DNA of 64,000 nucleotides, taken from assembly GCA_007570785.1 (NCBI GenBank), contig ML662465.1:4227902-4291901 (forward strand), read 5' to 3'. Below the pieces are notes generated by a model. That model was not told the origin of the DNA. It saw nothing but the letters and a program-made list of their open reading frames with translations, and ran no database searches. Origin of the DNA: Antilocapra americana (lineage: Eukaryota > Chordata > Mammalia > Artiodactyla > Antilocapridae). A program made the translations under genes and the position numbers. Shown in pieces: positions 1 to 12,400 of the stretch. Numbering within the stretch: position 1 is the first letter of the stretch; the number at the start of each line of letters is the position of its first letter.

Positions 1-285
1 AAGTAGAACATTAGAACAGTAAAATAAGAGCAAAAAAATGAAATGACCATCCAAAGATGGAATAAGTAAAAAAATAAATGTATACTCTGACCTCTATTTT
101 TCACAATAGCACAATAAGGGTCTTTTATTTTGTTTTAACTAAGATTCAATAACTAATAAAGCACTTTTTAATAATGAGGAAAGGTTCTTCAGAGAATTTA
201 GCTATGAAAAAATACATTTAAAAATAAGGCCTAAATTTAGTATTTGAGTTTTTAAGAAGTCAGAATATAAGAATGTATCTTTTAC

Positions 286-417
286 CATGTTTGCTGGAGT
301 TTTGATCCAAAGATGTGTTCACAGAAATGCTGTCCACTGTAGTCCACTTCCTTAGTCTTGACTGTGGCTCTTTAATACTGTTCATATCCATATTTACATT
401 CAAGTTTGAGTTCAAGC
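286..417 (-). CDS. TNRC6A: TNRC6A exon entering the silencing domain (last in window)
   Basis: This 132-nt exon (two bases, 43 codons, one base) encodes [40 protein letters not shown] and SKH plus a split codon. The conserved [13 protein letters not shown] motif leads into the silencing region containing PAM2 and the tryptophans that bind CCR4-NOT, which lie below base 1. The acceptor is GTTTTTAG before GCTTGAAC, the donor CATG then GTAAAA. It is the 3'-most coding exon visible. Confidence 0.95.
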
Positions 418-3400
418 CTAAAAACAGATAACAATTTTAAAAAACTACTCTATAAAAACATAGCACATTCGCCTTCTGGTAACACGACTTTCATTTTCTA
501 GAAAAACATATGCAGTTAATCTAATGTTTTCGATCCTGCCTAATGTTCCTTAATAAATATCCTACAAACATGGCATAGCCAAATGATTATAGACAAAGGC
601 AAGGCAGGCAGGACAGATACTATGGGCTCCTGGCCAAGGCCACGCAGAAACGTCAAAAGAAAGAGCCTGGCTAGGGTGCCAGAGAAAGCCACACACAGAA
701 AATCTAAAGAGCTTGCTAGCACTCAATAATAGACATTTTAAACCACAAAACTGTCAGTACTATCCTTGCATTAACTGTGGAAAACTACTCCTATAATTTT
801 GATTATTTTTAAATTCCTTGGCAAAATAAGAGAAAATTCTAAGGCAGCCAAATATTTGTTTAGCTACTAAAATATATCTCTTTAGGAATTTCCCAAGAGT
901 ACTACCTACCATGCATGAAGAATTACAAATGACCACGTTCAATTGCTAACTTTCACTTATAAGCAACAATTTTCAACTGCGTGACCCACCAAAGGATACT
1001 GTTATTTAAAAGTAAAACTGTCCTGCTCTCAGGGCAGGACTGTACCTAAGGGCAAGACTCTTGTATCCCAAGGCACAACTTTCTTGATTTGCTAGTGACA
1101 CATTTTGGCCTTAGATAGTCTCTTGGAACAAAGATAGAAATTTCTATCTTAGTCATTGACCATTAAGTCAGTATCTCTTGAAGTGTGATCCTGGGGACCA
1201 TCATCTACAGAATAATCTGAGATAATTGTTAAAAATGAAAACTTTCCAATTCCCTGCTTCTACTGCAGGGTACACAGGTTCAATCCCTAGTTTGAGAACT
1301 AAGATACCACAAGTCATGCAGTGAGTCCAAAAAAGAATTGATGACAGATGTTTTCTTTAGCTGAAGTATGCACAGGGTAAGAATTAAAAGCATATAAATG
1401 GGCACACAATGAAAAGTAAGTCAAGATGAGTTCTTAAAAAGTATGTGAGGTTCTATTACTTCTCTGCTTAAATCTTATCAGTGCTGAAATTCACACTAAC
1501 ATTCCCCATGCCGCCAAAAGAAAAAAAAAAAAGGAAATAAATTAAAAAAAAAGAAAGAAAACTTAGCAAGAGCCATAATCTTTGATTAATACATCCAAGT
1601 GGTCCTTAATCTAAAGTTTCAAAATAAATGGTTTTTAGATACTGGGTCTGGTGGAGAGTCCATGTGATACGACATCAAACTTAAAACTTCAATAATATAA
1701 ATGTGCGAATATCACCCCTATTTGGAGAAAGTAATTGAATTTACTGCCCTCTGGACTCACCATTTAGACCCAGTAGTCGGGAAGTTTTTTAGGTGAAGGT
1801 TTAGACAGTAAATATCTTAGGCTCCGTGGGTCACACGGTCCGAGTGTCTCTATGCAACTCTGCTGTAGCACAAAAGCAGCCATAGGAAACACATTAACAA
1901 AAGGGCATGGCTGCGTTCCAATACAATTTTACTTACAAAATCAGGCTGCTAGACAAATGTGACCAATGGGCTGCAGTCTGCCAGTGCCTGATTTGGACAA
2001 CCACACTGGCGCTGGCCTGGGTTAAAGCAGCCTTCTTCAATCAGGGAAGAGTCTCCTGCTTTAAGGCCAGCCAGGATAGGGAACTGCTTATTTAGAAACT
2101 TTTAGAGAGGAGAGTTTAGAAACTCTCCTCAGTGGCCCAATCTATATGCTCAGTATGTAATCACACAGTGAGAGTCACGTCCTTCCACTAGTGAGACCAA
2201 ACTCTCTCAATGTACACCTGGGTATTCTTTTATCACCATACTGCTGTCTCTGGGAGGACATCGCTTCTATATTTGCCTAACAGACAAAGGAATGTAAAAA
2301 GATTGCTAACAACTCCTAAAACTTGAAGTTCCGTCAATGTCCTAGCTGAGTCCATAGCGAAACCAGGGAGAGCTGAGTCATCTATCAGGTCCAGCCAACA
2401 TGAAATGGGAGCAGGGAAAACAGCAGGCCCAACCTCCGCCCACAGCCCAGAACATGCTAGTTAACGGAACATCTTCAACAAAGTTGGGCTAGTAACCAAA
2501 GCAGCTGGTTTACAAAAGAGAAAGAAAAAGGAAAACAAACAGGGTGTGAATGATCAAAGGTCAAAAGATATTCAAAGGCACAAGAAGAAAAGGGACCTAA
2601 GGAAGGAGAAGACACATAAACCTGAAATTCCCAGAGGGAATAAAAAACCTGGAGACATAATAAGAAAAGAGGGGCTGGGGGGGGAGCAAATGTAAATGCG
2701 TAAAAGCAACTCCTTCTCTCATTCCTATTTTTTACATTTATGCCAGTAACCGGTTGTAAACATTTAAACAATAATTACAATTGCAGATGTGACTGTTCCA
2801 AGTTCTTTCTACAAAGCAGCAAAGCTGAAAATTTCTCTGGTGTGCTCTAATAATGTCAGTCCTCCCCTCCCCTTCATATCCTATAATGAAGATATCTGAG
2901 TCTTAAAAAGAAATATATTTATGTTAACTCATTTCAAACGAGCATGCTGTTGTGCTGTGCTCAGCAGTATCTGACTCTCTGTGACCCCATGCACTGCAGC
3001 CCACCAGGCTCCTCTGCCCGTGGGATTTCCCAGGCAAGACGACAGGAGTGGGTTGCCATTTCCTTCTCCAGGGGATCTTCCTGACCCAGGGACTAAACCA
3101 CGTCTTTTTGCATCTCCTGCACTGGTGGGCGGGTTCTTACCACCACACCAAAGGTGCATCATCTCCTGCACCTGGGCGTGGGCTTTGTGAAATGTGCGAT
3201 TTTCTTGAACAGAGAGAGACAATTCTGAAGTAAGAAGAGAAGCTAACGCTAGAAGAAGCGTGGCCACTCAGAGACGGAGCAGCTAAAGTACCATGTGGCG
3301 CTCATGAGAGAACAACTGGACAGGACAGAAAGCAAGGTGCTAACTTGTGATCACCAAGCACCAGCCAAATGCTCTGGCCAAGGAGAAACCCACCTATAGG

Positions 3401-6400
3401 GAAGTTGCTGAAAGCATTTATTGGTGACGGCCCTTTTTGCAGCTCAGGTGTAGTGTGGGGCATGACATTTTCAAGGAAAGACTTCATGGCTGGCTGATGG
3501 AGCGACTGTTGCTGAGATGGCGGAGTCTGCTGCTTCACCAACAGGTTTGGATCAAGTTGACGAGACTGCTGCATCATCTGCTGCTGCACACTAAGAGGTC
3601 GACCCTTAAAACGACAGAACGATTGGGGAAAAGTGTGGAGAGCAGTCTTTAGGGATACCTTCGATCCCCCCTTCATTTCTGAATTCATTCCTTCTCATCA
3701 GGAAGGTGAAGAATCACTGCCCAGTTAATTAGACTTTCAGGCAGACAGAAGACTCAATAATGTCTTCCACTGTATTTTAATAAAGGCATTTCACTGCCTT
3801 GTCCCAGTGGACTTGACCTAGGCGGAGTGTAAGCAAAGCAAGGGGAAGGGCGGCACCTACCTGCTGGTCTTGCTGCTGCCGGTTCCCAGAAGGCACGCTT
3901 CTCTGACTCTGCGCCCTTTGCTGCTGCGCTAACAATCGCTGGGAGGGAAAGTGCAAACAGGTCGTCAGCATCACATCATCACAGACAAGCGTGCCACAGA
4001 GAGACCTACAGAGGCGCGGCTCCATCTAGTCGATGCCAGCGTGCCCTGCCTCATCCAGTATTGTCTCCTGTTTGCACTCTCTGGCCTCCAGCCATTCTGC
4101 TGAATTCAGTCCTGGGCTCAATCTAAACCTCCACTCCACCAGGTAAATGTTTCCGATGGTCCTACTCCCACCGCCACTCCAGACTTGGCTGGGCTTGCTC
4201 ACACCGCACCCTACCCTTCCAGTTTACCATCTGCCTTCACTTAGAGACTAGGAGCTCCCTGACTATGCCTGCTTTGTCTACTGACACTTCCTGCGCAGAC
4301 TCCAGTGCGGAGTTCACAGTAGACAGTGAATGCACACTGAATAAGGCAGTTATTCTACTCACCTGTAACTGGGAGATCTGAGAAAGCTGGTTTAGTTGGG
4401 ATAGCTGGTTCAGCATGGCTACCTGTTGAGGGCCAAAGAGCGGATTCAGGCCACCGTTGTTTGGTGCATACTTCAGCAATGAAACTGGAACCTGAGGATC
4501 ACAACGGTAAGTTAACTATGTTGATGAAAGAAACCAAGCTAACAAGGCATACTATGTGTTTTAAATATCAGTAGAGCAATTACATCTGTGGATTATTAAG
4601 GCGGGGGGGGGGGTTATTCTTTCTGGTTTCATTAATCTATTGCTCCCACGTATCTTCATGGCTGAAGTGACAAGTGGCAGTGATGAACCCTCAGCCAGTC
4701 AATTCATACTGCTACTGTCGTCCTCCCCTCAAAGTATTTTATGGAAGAGAATGATGGATTTGAGATTTAAATGGTCTTTGACTCATTTGCTCTACCCTAC
4801 CCACAACCCTCTGTAATAATAACTCATTCAGAATTAGCTGCATCTCAAAGTGGCCAGTAAATAATCTGACGACCAGCCAGTCATCTCTTTCAAATAAAAA
4901 TTTATCTGAGGCTCTACTCCAGGTAAGCAGTAGAGAACAGAGTGGAAAAGCTTTTTTACCTGAGGGGAGAGTAATGGAGGAGGCACTTGAGCACGGAGAT
5001 TAGGCTGAGATGAACTGAGAGGTTGTGCTGGAGGCTGCTGCATGCCCCGGGGTTGTGCTGCTGTGTTTCCAACACCAAACATACTGGGATTGCCATTCTA
5101 GGAAAACAAACAACCACCACCAAATAACACTGGGATTCTTGAGGGACTAACATCTCATCACCACACTGCAATACTGATTTAAACACAGCGACTACACGTA
5201 AGAGAGCTCTTATTACTTATACAAATCAACAGAGAGCCTGAGATACACGTGCGGACTTACCTGTCTCACAGAATTCAAGTTTTGCATACCCAGCCCTGCT
5301 ATGGAGCCCAGGGCCTGGTTAGGTAGTGCACTATTTGAAGGGGGAAGCTTCATGCTTTGACTGGACATAAACTGCATGTTTTGGGATTCATCTGCTACAA
5401 TGCCATCCTGATTGGACAGACAGAAAGACGTGCAACACCAGCCAAGCAAACAAGTGGAAGGGAGAAATCATTGCAGCAACAGGAGAGAAGTCACATGACA
5501 TTCCAGCATCAACAGGAAACAGGTAGAAAACAGAAGAGATCATATTAGTGTTAATTCTAGAGCACACAAAAAGAACCAAACACATTTTACGGGATTAAGA
5601 GGAAAATATAAATACAATCCCTGTGATAAACTGTGACATAAAAGGACAATGAACTACAGGTCCAGTAATATTTGGAACTGGGTTATAACACTTCTATTAT
5701 ATTAAATGTTCTAAACTATTAATGAGAAATTATGCCATTAAGTGTATTGCTTTCTTGGCCACAGGGGTAAAACGAGAGAGAAAACAGACAGACAACTTAC
5801 CTTATCAAAATAAGGACTGCGCTCCATGGAAGACTCTTTGGAAATCTGAGGCCGAGAACCAGGGCCTTTCCCGACCGTTCGATTGTAATCACCAATATTT
5901 AGGCTATGTTTATCTATCTCCATTCGTTTATCTTGTAACATTCCTAACAAATACAGGAGATTATGTCATCAAGTAGGAAGAGAATTAACCTAGTTGGTTT
6001 CAGATAAATTTACAACAGAAATACTCACTTCCAAACCAAAATGACTTCTGCCTTGACATATGAAAAATGCACTAGCATTTAATAAATCTTAAATTCCTCA
6101 CAAGTTAGGTTTAGCAGACACTATTATTTTATTGAACCAAATAATTTGAAAACAGACTAGTAAACAGAAAGGTAAGACACTGCTGGTCATCTCAAATCTG
6201 CCTAATTTTATAATAACATCGTTGCCAGTAACAAACAACAGGAACAGCACTGCGACAAACCATCATCCAGTAGATGCTTACAATGTGCCAGGCACTGCTG
6301 TGAACATGCATTCTCGTTTAATGCTGATAACTCTACTATCATCACCCCCATTAGGCAGATGGGAAAGATCTTCCCCTCCTTAAGGACTTGCTCTGCTCTC

Positions 6401-9400
6401 CTCACTGACTTCTTTGCAATAACTGTGACCTCCTCTCATGGTATCCCTGTGTCTAGCAAAAATCTGTGCTTGAAACAGCCAGCTCCCAGGCTACCATCCT
6501 ACACAAATCTCTAATTTCACATCTTTACCATATTATGCCTGTCCTGAGTCATCCTCTCTCCACAGCTGAGTCTACTTCTTTGTATTTCTTTGATGTTGGG
6601 ATGTACTCAGTATGTTCAAGGTCTCAGTCTTTCTAACTCTCTTCAAACTGGCCTCCTTAGGCTTATTCCTGATCAAGGTGACCCTCAAATACCAATGTCT
6701 ACTCTGACTTGATGCCTGTGCTCAGTGGCACATCTTTAACTGCCTGCTGGGCACGGTCACTTGAATGCCCCTTAGTCACTTCTAACTGGAGAAACCAAGC
6801 ATGATATTGCCCTTCAATCTTCATGGGGCTCAGAGGCGGTGTCTTTACTCTCCTCGTCACACAGACTTGAGTTGAGACCTTGGTTTTCAACTTGAGAAAA
6901 TCGCAGTTCATTTGGTTGTTCTTTAGGTTTCATCCTCAAATTGCACCCACCATTTCTTTGCAAGTGCTGTCCTTCTTTGAGACGGCTGCTGCTGTAGCCA
7001 AAGCCATGACACATCCACCTTTACAACCCTCATTTCAGGCGAGTGGAAAGGAAAAATTTTTAACAAAGGGAAGTATCAGTCGCTCAGTCATGTTCGACTC
7101 TTGTGACCCCATGAACTGTGGCCCATCAGGCTCTGCTGTACATGGGATTCTCCAGGCAGAATACTGGAGTAGGGTGCCATTCCCTTCTCCAGGGGCTGTT
7201 CCCACCCAAGGCTTGAACCCCGGGGCTGCTACATTGCAAGCAAATTCTTTACTGTCTGAGCCACCAGAAGGAAAGTATTCTTCAAAAAGCATTTGCAACA
7301 AACTCTCCTCTGTTCTCTTTCCCTCTGTTAATTCACTAAAACATCCAAGACAGCCATTTTGAACTCTTTTCCTCACTTTTCACATCTAACCCAGGCAACT
7401 CTTCTCTCAAATCTCTCTCTAAGTTGTTCTTCCCTAAAATTCCACATTATTTCTGCCTACCTAATAAAATCTTTTTTTAAAAAGGTAGTGTGATACATCC
7501 TCTCCCCAAACCATTCCTTCAACCATTCGGCATCACTTCAGAAGCCACCTGAGCTCCAAATGTGGCAGCCTTCCCTTGACCAATCGTATAACAAGGCCCT
7601 TCAGTTCAGTTCAGTTGCTCAGTCATGTCCGACTCTTGGTGATGTGACCCCTGTCCATCACCAACTCAAAGAGTTTACCCAAACTCCTGTCCACTGAGTC
7701 GGTGATGCCATCCAATCATCTCATCCTGTCGTCCCCTTCTCCTGCCTTCAATCTTTCCCAACATCAAGGTCTTCTCAAATGAGTCAGCTCTTCACATCAG
7801 GTGGCCAAAGGATTGGAGTTTCAGCTTCAGCATCAGTCCTTCCAATAAACACCCAGGACTGATTTCCTGGCCCTTAGCCCTTGGCTAAGTTACCAATGAC
7901 AGACAATCACTCTTTTTCCAATCTCTATTTTCATTTTGGTGTTGAAAAATTACCCCATTCTACTCAAACTTGTTCCATTTCTCCTCGTAGCTTTCCTTAA
8001 ATGCCATTTTTGCCCCTGGACTTTGTCTTTGGTCCATCATTCTAAGCCTCCAATCAACGCCCCACCCCCCCCCCCCGGCCCCGCTTTTTTTTAACTTTAA
8101 AATTTTTTTTGCCACACCACGCAGCTTGCAGGACCTTAGTTCCCCAACCAGGGAACCCAGGCCTTTGGTCCTAAAAGCTCAGAGTCCTAACCATTGGACA
8201 ACCAGGGAATTCCCTCCACAATCTATTTCTGAAGCTACACTACCATTAATGTCTAATTAATTACACTTATTATCTCCAGCCCTACCTTTTATAAGCTCCA
8301 CACCCAGATTTTTTTTTACTAGTTACTGGATATCACCACATGGTTTCATAGCAACTTTGAACTCAGTAACCTTGTCTATCCAACCTATTATATATTTCCT
8401 ATCTCAAATAATGGCCAGATATTGATTTATTGTCTCTCAGCTCCAAATTCACTCTTGTTGACTGCTCTCTCAAACTGTATCTGGGCTCTACATTTTCTTC
8501 CTTTGCCAACTGGCACTGAGGTTTTATCAGCAAGGGGCGCTGGAGAGACGGTGCAGGCAGGAGTTTTGCCTACTTGCTCTTGGAGGCTTTGGCAGTGCTC
8601 CCAGCTTCTCCTGTGCCCTACCCTCGCAGGACAGGGTGGTCAGCCTCACCCAAGGCCAGTTTCTCCCAGCAGTCCTAAACACCTCCAAGCAGCTCCGTAG
8701 CAGGATGTCTATGGTGACTGAGCCCTCCATGAGAAGCTTGTCCCAGCACCCTAAAAGGGTAGAGAGCCAGCAAGTTCCAACACCACAGCATCCCAGCAAC
8801 TTCTCTTGGCATTCAGTGAGTCATGCAGGAGGCAGAGCCTTGTCCTCACAGGAACAGACACATATTCTGGATATGGATTTTCTCCCCCCCCTCCAACTTT
8901 ACCATCCATGGTCTCACAGAGGCCTTATCGGTCACTCCTCACAGCACTGTCTGATCAAAGAACTCATTTCATAGCAAAGAAAAGAGTAATAATGCACTTA
9001 ACTGGTCTTACCACAGATATCAACCGAAAGTAGCTAGCCAAACTGAAAGGTGTAAGTGGTTACTGAAGTCTCAGTTACAAAGCAAACTGAGACAACACCC
9101 TAAAAGGACACAGTAAGAATCAAAAGGTGAAAGCAGAAGTGGCTTCTCTCACCATTTCACCTAATAAGCAACAATTCTACATGTTATCTATTGCTTTTCT
9201 ATCTGTTAACTGTAGCGGCCATTTTCTTCTTTCTCTTCGCTTTTTGCATTTTTAAGCTGCTGAAAGTTGACTTTTACCATTTAGTCTCTATGTTACTTCT
9301 TTTATCAGCTATTCTTAGGAGGTCCTGTCAATATCTCTTCCTAGCCAATCCCTCATCAATCTAACAATGATGCTTTACATCTGCATTAAACTTTCCCTGT

Positions 9401-12400
9401 TCAAATTACTATATGGTCCCTCTCTTCCACTTGGACTCAGACTAAAACAGTGACACTACCACCTACAAAACTGTCCAGACAAGAAGGCTGAGAATTATCT
9501 TTTACCACATCCTCGTGCTCATCCTCTGTTAACAAATTGGTTCAAACCAGTTTCAACTTTTACTGATTCTGATCCCTATATCTCCACTAAATTAAGATTC
9601 TTCCCACCAACTGTCTTAGCTTAGAGCTATGAAAATTCTCACCAACTACAGCAACAAAATCTCTAACTGGTTTGCTGTGTTTAGTATCTGTAAGTCTTCC
9701 TCTGCTGCCAGTGTTTCCTGTCCCAAGATTTTCGATCTACAGCCATGATTGTTTTTCTAAAACATAAATCCAAATCGTTTCATTCTCCTGCTTACAATTC
9801 TTTAATCCCTTATTTTCAGAATAAAGCTCAGCCACCCAAGTGCCACATGATTTAGCGCCTACCTAGTTTTCTAGCAAATCCACCTAGGTACAGCTGTGAC
9901 TATCACCACGCTCCCACCACCACAGTCAATTTATATCTGTTCTTCAACTACATGGAACTACTTGCCATTTCACTAATATGGCTTCGGATGTTTCTGTCAT
10001 TGTATTTGGGACTTTGTAAAAAGTGTTCCCTAAATTAAGAAGACTGTATCACCTAACCTGGGTAACTTATTCTTGAGAGGACTAAATCTGCAGTAACCAA
10101 AGACTAGCAGTACCATTAGCTTAGATGTGCACAGTGATCTACACTTTAAAAGGCACACCAAACCGTATAATCCCCACATTCTAACGCACACCAGAGAGAA
10201 CAGGAACACTGAAGCAGAAACCCAGAGCTCCCTTTTCTGGTTGAGGTCAATGCTCTTTCAGTTGGATTATGTCACAGGTAAGTCTCCCCATCAATGATGA
10301 ATATGAAACTCAAGCTGATTTAATTTTTTCTTACCTCCAGAAAGATCCATCTTATTGCTCTGTACATTTTCTTCTGGCGAGTCTCTCTGAAAGAGAAAGA
10401 TGTAGCTTGTTAGTTGACCTTAACTTGCAAATGAAAATAAAAGTGAAGCATTTTACTTTATTTCCTCATTTGTGAAATTTAAGTGGATCATAAAACCTCA
10501 TTTTTCATTGCCTAACACGATAAAAAAATAATAATAAAAAGATATGTGATCAGTATTTTTAGCTATAACTATAAAAACAAAGAACTCATGGAAAATTTTA
10601 TTCTAACCTCAGCATATTCAATAATGACTCAGAAAACAATTAAAGAAAACAAAAAAATGAAACTTGGGTAAGTTTATGAACCATTAAAAGGGGAGGAGGT
10701 TGCTAAGAAAACATACTTACCGAAAAACTGATATTTGAAAACTGTTTAACAAATGGATTTATCCATGCTTCTTCTTGTTTGTTTCCACCTTTCATCATTC
10801 CCTTTGTAAAATAAAAGAGCAGAAAGATGCCATGGCCATCTCTATTTATCTGGGTATAGTGATGGATTAATTAAACTTCAAGACAATTCCCAACTCTCAT
10901 TTTTAGCCAATAATTTCTCCTCCAACCAACTCTTCTCACAGAGTTGTTAATAATTAAAAATCAACTTTTGATTTTCAACTTCCTTTGCTCCAGTCCTCTG
11001 GTATAGCTGTAATGCACAGAGAAATCTCTAAGGGCAAGCAGTCAGAAGGAAAAGACAGAAGCAAAGGGCCTTGATGACCTACAGAAAGTAAACAGGTTCT
11101 CTGGATAATGAGGAACTGTTCATCAGACAGTTTCCAAAGTACAAGTGGACTGTGTTCTAAAAAATTAATTATAATTTGGATTTGTAGAATTCTCACACCA
11201 AAGTAAAAATAGTCACCAGGCTCTCAGGTTAGTCCAAAGAAACCAATTAAAACCATAATTTAATTACGCGATGTGCACGGTACTGAAAAAACACCATATG
11301 CTTCCATACGAAAGAGTATTTTAAAATTCCAATTTATGGTGCCAAGAACACAATATCCCCAGCAACAACTAAAGCTGGGATTCTTCCTACTTGGTGTTGG
11401 CTTTCCGTGGCTGGTTGGGGTATAAGGTACGGAAACTACTTGGAAACATGAGCTGAGAGAACAAATGGTCCATGATTAGCAGCTTGGTAGACGGGGAGGC
11501 TGGAAGCCATAGAGACCAAGGCCTCCCCTAAGTGATCACAGAACCATTCTGTTTGTTGCCGTAATTTCCCTATCCCGTTGCTACTACCTGTTCCTTCTGA
11601 CTGTAGAGCAGAGCACAGCTTCGTAATTTCCCCTTGAAAGCAGGTCTCTGAAGCAAGCATCTAACCCTTTCCAAGGTTTCTGAAGTTGACTTTGATTCCT
11701 CTTCCTCTTCTACCCCACCCCATAATTAACTGGTTGCTAAGATCTCTCTCTTTAATCCCAAATGTCTCTCACGTCAGTCCCGTCTACTAAATATTTATTT
11801 CTGCTTCCCAATTCAGGCTGTCCTTTCTAACCTGAATGAATACGGCAACTTCCTCAGTGAGATCACTAACTTTGGTCTTTCTCCCAATTTTAAAACCTAA
11901 ACTTATGCTGCCTTTTATTCAATTTGATTGGCTCCATACATTATAAAGTTTAAATTATCTGGCATGGTACTGAAAACACTTTAGTATGTGCCCCTAATCT
12001 AACTGTGGAGTAGACTGTCACCTCTTCCCCCTGACATTCTGTGTTTCAGGCTACCACTTTTCCTAACACATCCCACTCCCAGGCATCTTTGAAACTCAAG
12101 CTAACACTCCTTAGAGCACTTCTCACACCCCCATACGAAACCCTGAGCTCCCTGAAGTATGCTCCTATCCTAGTGTTTCTGAACCCCCAGCACTAAGCAC
12201 AGTACCTGGCACACAGCAGAGGCTAAATAAATATTTGCAGTTGCTTTCTAAAAGATTTTTACTAGTAGAAACAAAGGAGAAAGAGTAAAAAGGCTACACA
12301 CCCTTTCCCTTCTCCTTTTTTTGCCACTCAGACCCTGTAAGGAAAGACAAAGTCACAAAACAGCATGGTCCAGTGGGAAGAACACAGGGTTTGGAACTGG

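Larger units (their letters stand above)
418..3393 (-). other. TNRC6A intron, about 3.0 kb
   Basis: The intron holds a MER5-like relic at about 1180-1275, an hAT-type relic at about 1787-2010 and a Bov-tA SINE at 2950-3150. The rest (418-1180, 2010-2950) is AT-rich sequence with an A-rich low-complexity patch near 1518-1560. I recognise nothing else in it. Confidence 0.8.
5944..10334 (-). other. TNRC6A intron, about 4.4 kb, repeat-rich
   Basis: Contents along the plus strand are a MIR-like segment (about 6255-6380), Bov-tA (7070-7281), BovB 3' end (7600-7865), a C run (8065-8076), CHR SINE (8085-8213) and an L2 relic (about 9690-9990). A GC-richer segment at about 8440-8990 remains unassigned. 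It has open frames on both strands but no splice signals or homology I recognise. Confidence 0.75.

Noticed and set aside
6880..7376. 160-codon plus-strand and 113-codon minus-strand open frames
   Set aside because: Both run through a Bov-tA SINE and its flanks; a SINE-derived artefact.
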